A stretch of 64,000 nt of DNA from Silvania confinis (GCF_025564085.1 NZ_JAMGZJ010000078.1:1089233-1153232); one strand, 5' to 3'. Numbered from the stretch's first letter, positions 46,844-55,260 are shown. Program-made: numbers and translations. The notes: generated from the sequence alone by a model not told the origin.

Positions 46844-49002
46844 CAGCCACGACGACCACCACCCAGGCCTTGATCGGGTGGATCAACGCGACGCGCCAGC
46901 ACGCACCGATTCTGGATAATGACGCCGATGCGCTGCTGGCCCGGCTGGCGGCAGCACAAGCCCGCGAGGGCGCCCTCGACCGTGCTCTGAGTGCAGGCAG
47001 TTCCATCGGGCTGTACGGCTATTCTCAGGCGGCGAAAGCCCACCTGCTCGCCACCCTGTGCGGCAGTGGCAACAGCCGGATGAACGTGATTATCGGCCAG
47101 CGGACCTTCGACTACTTTTCGCATATTAACCCAGGCCACGCGCTGACCAATATGGCGCTGCGCTTTAGCCCGAACGCGACAGACGCCACCGACGACGCAT
47201 TTCCGCTGCGCCTGAGCCTGCTGACCGAAGCCGAACTGGTACAGGTGTTTCTGGCCCAGGCGACCGTCCCGGCAGTGGATAAAGCCGTTATCGAGGCGCG
47301 CGTGGAGAAATGGCGCGCCCTGCGCCAGTCCCAGAGCGTACCGGGGATCACCGCCGCTGACGTGGGAACGATCGCCAACTTTTGGCGCGATACGGTTCCT
47401 TCTTCTGCCCAGCAGATGGACGATGCCCTGTGGCACCAGTTCGCCCTGCTGCTGCCGTCGCTGGATCTGAGCACCCGCGCAAGCTGTTGGTCGCTGTTAT
47501 GGGGCGAGCAGCAGGAGCTGACCCAACAGTGGCTGAAGCTGGCGCATATTCTGCATCAGACCAGCCATGCCCGGCAGCTTGCCGCACCGCTGAGCCTGCT
47601 GGTCGATAATTTTGGTCTGCCGACCGAAGGCTTCCTGACCCGGGGCGATATTGTCCTGCAGGATGTGCAACAGGCCGTGCTGCATCCGCTGCACAACGGC
47701 GAACTGCTCAACGCCATCAGCATTCCGCTGGACGTGCTGGCGCTGCTGACCCGCGAGCTGGTGCTGCCCGTTGAAAGCGCGGCGCTGGATCGGGTAGATA
47801 TCATTGATATCCCCGCCCCGTCGGCGCAGCCGGATCTCCCGCTGGCGCAGGCCAAACAGCAGTGGTTGCTGGAACACTATCGTCAGCAGCTGCAGCCCGA
47901 CGTACTGGTGCTGTGCAACGCCACCGCCCACCATAATCAAACGGCGAAGACGGCAAAAACGCTGCTGAACTGGGTGAAAGAGACCCAGCCAGGCGACGAC
48001 GCCGCCCTGCCGGGGCTGGTGTGGGCGATCACGCCGCAGGATGCACGCTTTACCACTCGCACCAACCTTGATGAAGCTGTGCAACAGCTGCTCGGCAAGC
48101 CGGGCCAACGCTGGGGCACCCTGCAGGCGCTGGACAACAGCAGTATGCAGCGGGTGATCGAATGGCTGTCTCAGGCCACGCTTTCGACCCAGCGCCAGAC
48201 GCGCCTGACGGCGTTACGCCGGGCACATCAGCGCGAACTGCGCCAACTGATGCAGGGGTATCTGGCCCCGTTCACACAAGACCCCACCGCCCAGCGCAGT
48301 ACCGCCGAGGGCATGGTGCGCGCGTTACAAGGCAGCGCCGCCCGACACGGCGAGCTGCTCGAAGGCTTGCTGCCGCCGCTGAGCGCGTTTGAAACCTTAC
48401 TTACCGTGCAGCAGCCGCGCGAAGAACAGGTGAACGGACTGTTTACCGAGAGCATTGATCTGTTTGCCGACAGCGCACAGGACAGCGGCGAGCGCTGGCA
48501 GCCGAAAGACAAAGCGCGTCTGGCCCATAGCGTGTGGCTCAACCACCTGCGCCAGTGGGGCCGCGACGACGCCATCGCCGGTCGTCTGGGGCTGGAGAGT
48601 GCCGTGCTGCAGCACATTGCTGATGTGCTGATCGTCAGCAGCTATCGCCTGAATCTGCCCGCACAGTTGAAAAAGATCGTCGATGCCGACAAAAGCAGTG
48701 CTTCCCAGCTGCATGCTGCGCTCGGTAACTTTGTCGGCTGGGTCGGCTATGCAGATGTACCTGCCGCCGCGCGCCCCGCCAGCCGGATCCGCAAGGGCCA
48801 GCCGGTGTTTGTCACCCCTGCGGTCAACAGCAGCGCACCACGCTTAACCCGTCTGGGCGAGCAGCCGGTGCACGCTGCTACGGCGTATGTCTATGACTGG
48901 CTGGTGGCGCTGTACACCCAGGCTATCGAGAATATTGGCTACCAGCATCCGCATGATGTGACGCTGGAGGACAGGCAGCGTCTGAAAGCGATTCTGCAGT
49001 AA
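46840..49002 (+). CDS. srfC: SrfC-family GTPase-like protein
   Basis: A 720-residue protein, third in the operon. A degenerate P-loop region, SIGLYGYSQAAKAHLLATL near residues 55-73, is followed by a Walker B/G3-like VDIIDIPAPS near 319 and a beta-strand ending in VLVLCNAT near 355. This arrangement suggests a dynamin-like GTPase fold that has lost the canonical P-loop lysine-serine pair. The remainder is helical. It overlaps the srfB stop by four bases. Membership of the SrfC family is clear; activity is inferred. Confidence 0.9.
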   Translation: MTATTTTTQALIGWINATRQHAPILDNDADALLARLAAAQAREGALDRALSAGSSIGLYGYSQAAKAHLLATLCGSGNSRMNVIIGQRTFDYFSHINPGHALTNMALRFSPNATDATDDAFPLRLSLLTEAELVQVFLAQATVPAVDKAVIEARVEKWRALRQSQSVPGITAADVGTIANFWRDTVPSSAQQMDDALWHQFALLLPSLDLSTRASCWSLLWGEQQELTQQWLKLAHILHQTSHARQLAAPLSLLVDNFGLPTEGFLTRGDIVLQDVQQAVLHPLHNGELLNAISIPLDVLALLTRELVLPVESAALDRVDIIDIPAPSAQPDLPLAQAKQQWLLEHYRQQLQPDVLVLCNATAHHNQTAKTAKTLLNWVKETQPGDDAALPGLVWAITPQDARFTTRTNLDEAVQQLLGKPGQRWGTLQALDNSSMQRVIEWLSQATLSTQRQTRLTALRRAHQRELRQLMQGYLAPFTQDPTAQRSTAEGMVRALQGSAARHGELLEGLLPPLSAFETLLTVQQPREEQVNGLFTESIDLFADSAQDSGERWQPKDKARLAHSVWLNHLRQWGRDDAIAGRLGLESAVLQHIADVLIVSSYRLNLPAQLKKIVDADKSSASQLHAALGNFVGWVGYADVPAAARPASRIRKGQPVFVTPAVNSSAPRLTRLGEQPVHAATAYVYDWLVALYTQAIENIGYQHPHDVTLEDRQRLKAILQ

Positions 49003-49011
49003 ACCCTTTTG

Positions 49012-49033
49012 CGGCCCGCCTTCTCGCGGGCCG
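49012..49033. terminator. Hairpin between srfC and the convergent hydrolase gene
   Basis: CGGCCCGC and GCGGGCCG form a perfect eight-base stem with a six-base loop, nine bases after the srfC stop and abutting the hydrolase stop. It probably ends transcription from both sides. Confidence 0.7.
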
Positions 49034-49792
49034 TTACTTCCGCTGAATGCAGTCTGACAGTGCCTTCGCCAGCGCCGAGGGGTTCTCCCAGGACATGGCG
49101 TGCCCGGCATCGGGGATGATTTTTACCGCTATCCCCTGCTGGCGCATTTCGTCCACGTCGGAATCGGGCAGGGAAAGTTCACCGAAAATCAGCCACACCG
49201 GATAAGGTAATTGCAGAAAACGTATGTTCCAGCTGGGCTGCACGCCTGCAACCAGACTCGTTGCACCGCGCCAGACCGCCCAGGGGACATTGCTCTGCAG
49301 TGATCCTTTCCAGGGTGAAGTTTCCGCTTCCAACATTGCCTGATAACCGGTACCAACAAAATCATCCTCCGGCTGGGCAGCGATATCCCGGCTAAATGCA
49401 CCTCCTCCGGCATGGAAATTGGGTTCTGAAACGATCAGGCCCAACAGACGGCTACCGGCTAACTCTGCCGCTTCGATAGCGATGCTGCCGCCCATGCTGT
49501 GCCCGTACAACCAGAAAGACTGGATCGCCAGATGATCGAGTAACTCGATCACGACCTGCGCCTGAGCAGAAGTCTGATAGCTGTATGAGGCGGGCTTATC
49601 GCTGTAGCCGCTGCCGGGGAGATCGAGAAGAATGGCCCGGCGGCGGCCGAACTGAGGATCGCAGACAATGAGAGGGTATTCGTAAGAAGAGGCACAGCCG
49701 AGGCCATGGATAAACACCAGCGGTTCACCGTGTCCGGGCAATTCCTGCCAGCGCACCGTGCAGCGGGCCTGTTGCGAATAAAAACTGTTCAT
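49034..49792 (-). CDS. Alpha/beta hydrolase
   Basis: A 252-residue alpha/beta-hydrolase fold enzyme. The oxyanion HGLGCASS motif lies near residue 29, the nucleophile elbow is GHSMGGS near 97, an acid is likely in FGELSLPDSD near 206, and the catalytic histidine lies in DAGHAMSW near 231. The ATG at 49792 has AAAGGAG upstream. A strong LexA-type box stands about 20 bases before the start, which would place the gene under SOS control. The substrate is not known. Confidence 0.88.
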   Translation of the reverse strand: MNSFYSQQARCTVRWQELPGHGEPLVFIHGLGCASSYEYPLIVCDPQFGRRRAILLDLPGSGYSDKPASYSYQTSAQAQVVIELLDHLAIQSFWLYGHSMGGSIAIEAAELAGSRLLGLIVSEPNFHAGGGAFSRDIAAQPEDDFVGTGYQAMLEAETSPWKGSLQSNVPWAVWRGATSLVAGVQPSWNIRFLQLPYPVWLIFGELSLPDSDVDEMRQQGIAVKIIPDAGHAMSWENPSALAKALSDCIQRK

Positions 49793-49812
49793 AAGCACTC
49801 CTTTTCAGATGA

Positions 49813-49828
49813 CTGTGTATTTATACAG
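49813..49828 (-). promoter_or_regulatory. LexA (SOS) box upstream of the hydrolase
   Basis: CTGT-GTATTTAT-ACAG has both invariant LexA half-sites and an AT-rich eight-base centre. The flanking ACTG/CAGT symmetry extends it to 18 bases. Confidence 0.78.
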
Positions 49829-49877
49829 TTCATCGTACAGGAATGCTATCGCCGGATATTAAAACGTGAAGGTGTCT

Positions 49878-50051
49878 TCAGAAAAGCGAGATCAGCAGCG
49901 CAACCGGGAAGCTCATCGGCCAGGTTGAGCCAATCAGGAAGGCGCTAAGAAAGCGGATGCGTTTGCGATCTTTGGTCAGGAACCAGGTAATGAGGGCGCA
50001 GATAGCCGCCATGACGGCGTAAAAAACCAGCATATTTTGGTACAACGTCAT
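49878..50051 (-). CDS. ortT: Orphan membrane toxin OrtT
   Basis: A 57-residue inner-membrane protein with two hydrophobic helices; it matches E. coli OrtT (YdcX) closely (MLVFYAVMAAICALITWFL, RIRFLSAFLIGSTWPMSFPVALL). OrtT is a GhoT-like toxin without an antitoxin, reported to damage the membrane and to act in starvation or antifolate stress. I chose the ATG at 50051 (MTLYQNMLVFY), as in E. coli; a longer frame starts at 50075. No ghoS-like antitoxin is next to it. A perfect FNR site lies upstream. Confidence 0.92.
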   Translation of the reverse strand: MTLYQNMLVFYAVMAAICALITWFLTKDRKRIRFLSAFLIGSTWPMSFPVALLISLF

Positions 50052-50101
50052 TCCACTCACCCCATCCGTCAACAATAACCGCGCGCAATATGCGGCAAAT
50101 G

Positions 50102-50115
50102 TTGATATGGATCAA
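50102..50115 (-). promoter_or_regulatory. Perfect FNR box upstream of ortT
   Basis: TTGAT-ATGG-ATCAA is an exact match to the FNR consensus. Its centre lies 57 bases upstream of the ortT start codon, which suits activation from about -41.5. Confidence 0.75.
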
Positions 50116-50206
50116 GTTTTTTTGTCACACATTATCCACAGTTTTTTCAAGGTAATAACGGGTGGGTATGACTGACTACACCTTTATTGCCGCTAACCTC
50201 CCTGCC

Positions 50207-50233
50207 ATAAAAAGGGCCGCCAGCAGCGACCCT
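50207..50233 (-). terminator. Terminator of the 25-residue ORF
   Basis: Read on the minus strand, GGGTCGC-TGCTG-GCGGCCC is followed by TTTTTAT, a good intrinsic terminator, directly after the small ORF. Confidence 0.8.
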
Positions 50234-50243
50234 GTTTCCCGCA

Positions 50244-50321
50244 CTATTTTTTCACCGGCTGAGGCTTCTTGTTGCCCGAGTCGGGAACTTTACGCGATTT
50301 GTCTTTATCGACATTGAGCAT
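50244..50321 (-). CDS. Small basic ORF (25 residues)
   Basis: ATG at 50321 follows AAAGGAGCAAACC and opens a frame of 25 codons, MLNVDKDKSRKVPDSGNKK... ending in KK, with its own terminator. The product is basic and hydrophilic with many lysines and would be disordered. The gene is too short for ordinary gene finders, but ribosome binding site, frame and terminator fit together. It diverges from the yeaR operon, sharing an upstream region that holds an NsrR-like site. I do not recognise a family. Confidence 0.65.
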   Translation of the reverse strand: MLNVDKDKSRKVPDSGNKKPQPVKK

Positions 50322-50384
50322 GGTTTGCTCCTTTCGTGACCCTCGGAATAAGTAAGTATAGACCACCTGAGAAGTACCACTTTA

Positions 50385-50407
50385 AAGTCGCATTTTAAAT
50401 GCATTTT
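50385..50407. promoter_or_regulatory. NsrR-like operator upstream of yeaR genes
   Basis: AAGTCGCATTTTAAATGCATTTT has the 11-1-11 dyad of the nitric-oxide-sensing repressor NsrR (AAGATGCATTT-N-AAATGCATCTT), matching about 20 of 23 positions. E. coli yeaR-yoaG is a known NsrR and NarL/NarP target. Confidence 0.75.
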
Positions 50408-50468
50408 TTGACAAATTCTGATTGTCGATTCGTGCTGTAATACCCGCAGTTTTCATAAGGAGGACGTT

Positions 50469-50795
50469 ATGTTGCGTATTCCGCAAAGTTGTATTCATAC
50501 CCGCTCCACCCCGTTCTGGAACAAATCCACCGCCCCTGCGGGTCTTTTTAAACGCCATCTTGATACCGGCACCCGGCCGGGCGTGTATCCGCGTCTGACG
50601 GTGATGCAGGGCACCGTGCGCTATCTGGGTTACGCCGATGATTCGTCACCTGAGCCAGACAGCATTCTGGTGATTGAAGCCGGGCATTTTGGCGTTTTCC
50701 CGCCTGAACGCTGGCATCACATTGAGGTGGTGTCCGACGATGCCCTGTTCAATATCGACTTTTTCGTTGAACCCGACGTACTGAAATCTCGCTGA
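50469..50795 (+). CDS. yeaR: YeaR-family protein, first copy
   Basis: A 108-residue DUF1971 cupin-like protein that resembles E. coli YeaR closely (HTRSTPFWNKSTAPAGLF near the start; GTRPGVYPRLTVMQG near 35; FGVFPPERWHHIE near 75). It is slightly shorter at the C-terminus than YeaR. TAAGGAGGACG precedes the ATG. In E. coli the gene is induced by nitrate, nitrite and nitric oxide. The upstream NsrR-like site supports the same control here. Confidence 0.9.
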   Translation: MLRIPQSCIHTRSTPFWNKSTAPAGLFKRHLDTGTRPGVYPRLTVMQGTVRYLGYADDSSPEPDSILVIEAGHFGVFPPERWHHIEVVSDDALFNIDFFVEPDVLKSR

Positions 50796-50823
50796 GCGCC
50801 AATGTGCTCATAAGGAACTGGCA

Positions 50824-51177
50824 ATGTTACACATTCCTGCCAATTTTATGCTGACCCGTGCGACCCCATTCTGGAACAAAGAGACCGCGCCAAAGGCCCT
50901 TTTAACGCTGCACAGCGCCAAAGACGGCGTCTATGGTCGTCTGTCGGTAATGCAAGGCGCGGTGAAATGTGTCGGTTTTCCTGACCCAACCGCCAGCGAA
51001 CCCGACAGGGAGCAGGTGATCGAGGCCGGAACCTTCGGCATCTCCCCGCCGCAAATGTGGCAGCGCATCGAACTGCTGACTGACGACACTTATTTTAATA
51101 TCGACTTTTTCGCCGACCCTGAGGTTCCGCTGAGCGGCGCAGGCCTGGGGAAAGTGGTTAATACACATAAGGAGTAA
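50824..51177 (+). CDS. YeaR-family protein, second copy
   Basis: A 117-residue paralogue of the preceding gene (LTRATPFWNKETAPKALL; VYGRLSVMQGAVKCVGF; FGISPPQMWQRIE). It has a shorter loop where the first copy has GTRPG, and a longer C-terminus. Its start follows AAGGAAC, 29 bases after the first copy. The two have diverged considerably, which suggests an old duplication and not a recent one. Confidence 0.9.
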   Translation: MLHIPANFMLTRATPFWNKETAPKALLTLHSAKDGVYGRLSVMQGAVKCVGFPDPTASEPDREQVIEAGTFGISPPQMWQRIELLTDDTYFNIDFFADPEVPLSGAGLGKVVNTHKE

Positions 51178-51181
51178 CATG

Positions 51182-51364
51182 ATGGGCAAAGCAACCTATA
51201 CCGTCACCGTGACCAATAACAGCAATGGCGTGTCGGTGGACTACGAGACAGACGCCCCAATGGAGTTGATGATCCCGGATGTGGCCGCAGAGGTGATTAA
51301 AGACCTGGTGAATACCGTGCGCGCGTATGACACGGAAAATGAGCACCAGGTGTGCGGCTGGTGA
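51182..51364 (+). CDS. yoaG: YoaG small protein
   Basis: A 60-residue protein nearly the same as E. coli YoaG (MGKATYTVTVTNNSNGVSVD; EVIKDLVNTVRAYDTENEH). E. coli YoaG is a dimer of unknown function coexpressed with yeaR. AAGGAGTAAC lies just before; an ATG at 51179 adds one methionine. It ends the operon after the two YeaR copies. Confidence 0.93.
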   Translation: MGKATYTVTVTNNSNGVSVDYETDAPMELMIPDVAAEVIKDLVNTVRAYDTENEHQVCGW

Positions 51365-51388
51365 TCGCTCGCCGCGAGGTGCTGTCTG

Positions 51389-52837
51389 TTACATTTTGAG
51401 CAGTTCCAGCACCGTCTGCGGCACCTGATTGGCTATTTTCAACGCGGCGTTCTGGCTCTGCTCCAGGATCTGCGCCCGCGCAAGCTGGCTCGCCTCGATG
51501 GCGTAGTCAGCATCCTGAATGCGGCTGCGGGCAGTCTGCAGCGAAATGCTCTGCTGCGACAGCACCGCTTTATGGGATTCGAAGCGGTTCATCATCGCCC
51601 CATACTGTGTGCGGTAGCCGCTCACTGTCTCCAGCGCCGCATCTAACAGCCCCATACTCTGACTGGCACCCGTCGCCGTGAGCACGCTGGTGTTTTCCAG
51701 CTTCAGCGTTTTTAAATCCGTCGGCGTCGGTTCAATCGTGACCGATTGCATCTCTTCGCCAAAGTTAGCGCTGGTGACCACCTCTAAAGGCCGACTTTGC
51801 TTTGGCGGAACGGTAGGGGTAATGGTGGGCGTCGGCAGCGTGCCCCAGGTAATATTGCTGGTAAAGGAACCACTGCCCACAACCATCACCAGCAGATCCT
51901 CGGTGACGGTATCCAGGGTGATACGCTCGATGCGGTTCGAGCCGTTGGCACCGTCGTTCCAGGCACCGGAGGCTTTATCTTCATACCGATCGCCATCACC
52001 GCTGTAGGTCATGGTCATGCCGTTATAGTTCAGCACTTCACCGTTGTAATCCCAGGCGTCGCCACCGTCATTCAGCTGCGAACCGTCATATACCGCCCCG
52101 CTGCTGAACCCGTTTTTGGCGGTGAGCAAAGAAGCGGTGGCTTTGGCGTCGCTGTTAATACCGCGACTGACCCAGGTATAATCTGCCTCCGCGCCGGACA
52201 GGGGCGTGCCCAGCAGATGTTTCCCGTCGCGGGTAAATATCTGCAGATCGTCATCCAGACCGAGCGAATCAATGGTAATGGTGATATTGGTTGATCCAGC
52301 CGGAATATAGGCCAGGGGAATAACGCCGGAACTAAACGAATAATCGGTACCGGCCACCGGGAATTTACTGTTTAACGGCGCAACGTCACCCACTAATAAG
52401 GGTGGCAATACCGGGTTATCGGTTGCCAGCGGATATTGCCCGAAGATCTCAGTCTGCTCGGAGACCTGGGCAATCGTCGCCAGAATCTGCTGATATTCGT
52501 TATTGATACTGATCCGGTCCGATTCAGATAACGTGCCGTTCCCGACCTGGATCGCCAGCGTTTTGGCCCTGATCAGCAGTGAGCCGATGTCGCTCAGGCT
52601 CCCTTCTGCCGTCTGCGCCAGACTGATCGCATCATCCAGCCCGCGAGTAATTACGCTGTCGGCATTAATGTTGGCGAGCATCCGGTTAGCAATCGCCTGC
52701 CCGGCCGCGTCATCTTTCGCGCTGTTAATGCGCAATCCTGATGAGAGGCGTTCGATGGTTTGAGACAGCATTGAACTGTTGGCTTTTCGGGACTTAAGCG
52801 AGAGCCCGGCAACCTCGTTATGATTAATTGCAAGCAT
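51389..52837 (-). CDS. Solitary flagellin-like protein with unusual central domain
   Basis: A 482-residue flagellin homologue. The N-terminal D0/D1 helices (SSMLSQTIERLSSGLRINSAKDDAAGQAIANRM near residues 21-53) and C-terminal D1/D0 helices (SLQTARSRIQDADYAIEASQLARAQILEQ, then NQVPQTVLELL) are intact. The middle, about 155-330, contains a beta-rich block (ITITIDSLGLDDDLQIFTRDG near 185) that looks like a bacterial pre-peptidase C-terminal (PPC) domain; it is joined by a threonine/proline linker near 335-350. No other flagellar gene is nearby. A sigma-28 promoter precedes it, so it should be expressed with late flagellar genes. There is no clear ribosome binding site. Confidence 0.87.
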   Translation of the reverse strand: MLAINHNEVAGLSLKSRKANSSMLSQTIERLSSGLRINSAKDDAAGQAIANRMLANINADSVITRGLDDAISLAQTAEGSLSDIGSLLIRAKTLAIQVGNGTLSESDRISINNEYQQILATIAQVSEQTEIFGQYPLATDNPVLPPLLVGDVAPLNSKFPVAGTDYSFSSGVIPLAYIPAGSTNITITIDSLGLDDDLQIFTRDGKHLLGTPLSGAEADYTWVSRGINSDAKATASLLTAKNGFSSGAVYDGSQLNDGGDAWDYNGEVLNYNGMTMTYSGDGDRYEDKASGAWNDGANGSNRIERITLDTVTEDLLVMVVGSGSFTSNITWGTLPTPTITPTVPPKQSRPLEVVTSANFGEEMQSVTIEPTPTDLKTLKLENTSVLTATGASQSMGLLDAALETVSGYRTQYGAMMNRFESHKAVLSQQSISLQTARSRIQDADYAIEASQLARAQILEQSQNAALKIANQVPQTVLELLKM

Positions 52838-52870
52838 GAGTAATGGCGTCGTTAATCTGGTCTGATTACT

Positions 52871-52897
52871 TTATCGACCGGCAGACGATTTTGTTTA
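52871..52897 (-). promoter_or_regulatory. Sigma-28 (FliA) promoter of the flagellin-like gene
   Basis: Read on the minus strand, TAAA is followed by 15 bases and GTCGATAA, matching the FliA consensus TAAA-N15-GCCGATAA at 11 of 12 fixed positions. The -10 lies about 34 bases before the start codon. Confidence 0.83.
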
Positions 52898-52944
52898 GGG
52901 AATAATCGCCAAAAGTAGACGATATATTCTTAGCGGGGAATTTT

Positions 52945-52998
52945 GCGGCCAGCCGGTTAAATAGAGTGTCCTGAGAAATATATTTAACCGGCGGCCGC
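52945..52998 (-). terminator. Large inverted repeat after patD
   Basis: GCGGCC-GCCGGTTAAATA type arms of 18-19 bases, with one unpaired base, flank a 17-base loop just beyond the patD stop. Read on the minus strand, it is followed by AAAATT and not a T-run, so it may act by structure. Confidence 0.6.
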
Positions 52999-53004
52999 AC
53001 AGGA

Positions 53005-54429
53005 TCAGTGTTTAATCATAACGTGACGCACCACGGTGTAATCTTCCAGGCTGTACGACGACATATCTTTGCCGTAGCCTGACAGCTTCATCCCGCCGTG
53101 CGGCATTTCGCTGACCAGCATAAAGTGGGTGTTGACCCAGGTGCAGCCATACTGCAAGCGCGCGCTGACCCGGTGCGCGCGGCCCACGCCCTGCGTCCAG
53201 ACCGACGATGCCAGCCCGTAGTGAGAATCGTTGGCCCAGGCCAGCACCTGGGCTTCATCGTCAAATTCAGTGACACTCACCACCGGGCCGAACACCTCCC
53301 GCTGGACGATGGCATCCTCCTGTTTCGCACCTGCCAGCAGCGTGGGCTGGAAGTAGTACCCGCCCCCGTCATGCTTGTTGCCGCCGGTGACCACCTGGAT
53401 ATGCGCCAGCGCTTTCGCCTCGTCCACTGCGTTAGACACCCTGTCGAGATGCGCCTGCGAGCTTAGCGGCCCAAGCTCGGTGCTGTCGTCATCCGGCGCA
53501 CCGATTTTCAGGCTGGCGACCGCCGCACCCAGTTTTTCGACCAGCGCCGCATAAATGCCCTTCTGCGCGTAGATCCGACAGGCGGCGGTACAGTCTTGCC
53601 CGGCGTTATAGAAGCCGAAGGTACGCACACCCTCCACCACCGCATCGAGGTCGGCATCGTCAAAGACAATCACCGGAGCTTTGCCGCCCAACTCCATGTG
53701 GGTGCGCTTAATCGACGACGCGGTATGCCCGATAATGTGTTCCCCGGTGGCGATGGAGCCGGTGAGCGACACCATCCGCACCTTTTCATGTCCGGTCAGC
53801 GGATCGCCGACGGTTTTACCGCGCCCAAACAGCACGTTCAGCACCCCGGCAGGAAAAATGTCTTGCGCCAGTTCGGCCAGCTTAAGGGTGGTCAGAGGCG
53901 TGATTTCCGACGGTTTGATCACCACGCAGTTGCCGGCGGCCAGCGCCGGGCCCAGCTTCCACGCCGCCATCATCAGCGGATAGTTCCACGGGGCGATGGA
54001 GGCCACCACACCCACCGGGTCACGGCGGATCATCGAGGTGTGGCCCTCGAGATACTCACCCGCCGCCAGCCCGTGCAGGCTGCGCGCGGCCCCGGCAAAG
54101 AAGCGAAACACATCGGCAACCGCCGGGAGTTCGTCCCCCAGCACGCAGTGCAGCGGTTTGCCACAGTTCTGCGACTCCAGCCGTGCCAGGGTGTCGGCGT
54201 TTTCGTCTATCACATCCGCCAGCCTGAGCAGGCACTCGGCGCGGGTTTTCGGCGTCGACTGTCCCCAGCTGGCAAAAGCCTGGTCGGCGGCCTGAACGGC
54301 AGCATCCACCTGTGCGGCTGTGGCCTCGGCGATCTCCAGAATGACTTCGCCGGTTGCCGGGTTGTACACCGGCTGCTTTTCGCCTTCGCCCTTGACCAGT
54401 TCACCATTAATCAGCAGTTGAGTTTGCAT
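53005..54429 (-). CDS. patD: Gamma-aminobutyraldehyde dehydrogenase
   Basis: A 474-residue NAD-dependent aldehyde dehydrogenase that converts 4-aminobutyraldehyde from putrescine to GABA. The catalytic cysteine lies in [14 protein letters not shown] near residue 280, the glutamate in [12 protein letters not shown] near 246, and the NAD-binding segment in [21 protein letters not shown] near 141. Its sequence matches E. coli PatD (YdcW). It is the last gene of the ydcSTUV operon and links polyamine uptake to degradation. Confidence 0.95.
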   Translation of the reverse strand: MQTQLLINGELVKGEGEKQPVYNPATGEVILEIAEATAAQVDAAVQAADQAFASWGQSTPKTRAECLLRLADVIDENADTLARLESQNCGKPLHCVLGDELPAVADVFRFFAGAARSLHGLAAGEYLEGHTSMIRRDPVGVVASIAPWNYPLMMAAWKLGPALAAGNCVVIKPSEITPLTTLKLAELAQDIFPAGVLNVLFGRGKTVGDPLTGHEKVRMVSLTGSIATGEHIIGHTASSIKRTHMELGGKAPVIVFDDADLDAVVEGVRTFGFYNAGQDCTAACRIYAQKGIYAALVEKLGAAVASLKIGAPDDDSTELGPLSSQAHLDRVSNAVDEAKALAHIQVVTGGNKHDGGGYYFQPTLLAGAKQEDAIVQREVFGPVVSVTEFDDEAQVLAWANDSHYGLASSVWTQGVGRAHRVSARLQYGCTWVNTHFMLVSEMPHGGMKLSGYGKDMSSYSLEDYTVVRHVMIKH

Positions 54430-54453
54430 AGTATTGTCCTGTTGAAATCAACG

Positions 54454-55260
54454 TTATTTCCCGCTGTCAGCATTGCTGTCGCCTTCGCGGGTTAGCCACC
54501 AGGCCCCCAGAATAGGAATGGTCGTCACCAGCATCACCAGCAGCGCCACCACGTTCGTCACCGGCACATCGCGCGGGCGGCCGAGCTGATTTAACAGCCA
54601 CAGCGGCAAGGTGCGCTCATGTCCGGCAGTAAAGGTCGTTACGATGATCTCATCGAACGAGAGCGCAAATGCCAGCATCCCCCCGGCCAGCAGGGCGGAT
54701 CCCAGATTGGGCAGCACCACAAAGCGGAAGGTTTGCCAGCCGTTGGCACCGAGATCCATGGATGCCTCCACCAGGCTCCACGAGGTGCGCCGGAAGCGGG
54801 CAATCACGTTATTGAACACCACCACCACGCAGAAGGTGGCGTGACCGAGAATAATGGTGAAAAAGCCCGGCTCCAGATTGATGGTTTTAAATGCCGTCAG
54901 CAGCGCCAGGCCGGTGATGATCCCCGGCAGCGCAATCGGCAAAATCAGCATCAGCGAAATGACGTTTTTGCCAAAGAACTCACGCCGCCACAGGGCCGCA
55001 GCCGCCAGGGTACCCAATACCAGCGCAATCACCGTCGACAGCGCGGCGATTTTCAGTGACAACGTCACCGATTCAATGATGTCACTGCGCGTCGCCGCGA
55101 TGCTGAACCACTTGAGGGTCAGCCCCTGCGGCGGAAAGCTGAAGGCAGCGTCCTCGGTATTAAAAGCATAGATGGCAATGATCAGCAGCGGGAAGTGGAG
55201 AAAGATCACCCCACCCCAGGTGGCTATTTTTAGAAACAACGGTGCGCGTTCAGAGTGCAT
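54454..55260 (-). CDS. ydcV: Polyamine-type ABC importer permease YdcV
   Basis: A 268-residue PotC-like inner-membrane permease with six hydrophobic helices. The coupling (EAA) loop is [21 protein letters not shown] near residue 160. It matches E. coli YdcV. ATG at 55260 has GGAGCG upstream; a TTG one codon earlier is not needed. Its start overlaps the ydcU end by 11 bases. Confidence 0.94.
   Translation of the reverse strand: MHSERAPLFLKIATWGGVIFLHFPLLIIAIYAFNTEDAAFSFPPQGLTLKWFSIAATRSDIIESVTLSLKIAALSTVIALVLGTLAAAALWRREFFGKNVISLMLILPIALPGIITGLALLTAFKTINLEPGFFTIILGHATFCVVVVFNNVIARFRRTSWSLVEASMDLGANGWQTFRFVVLPNLGSALLAGGMLAFALSFDEIIVTTFTAGHERTLPLWLLNQLGRPRDVPVTNVVALLVMLVTTIPILGAWWLTREGDSNADSGK

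Noticed and set aside
49878..50243. A ghoST-like toxin-antitoxin pair
   Set aside because: The toxin part matches OrtT, which is known as an orphan, and no GhoS-like frame is found on either side.
50340..50400. NarL 7-2-7 heptamers upstream of the yeaR operon
   Set aside because: Only one weak TACCACT half-site is visible and its partner does not match; the NsrR-like site is far clearer.
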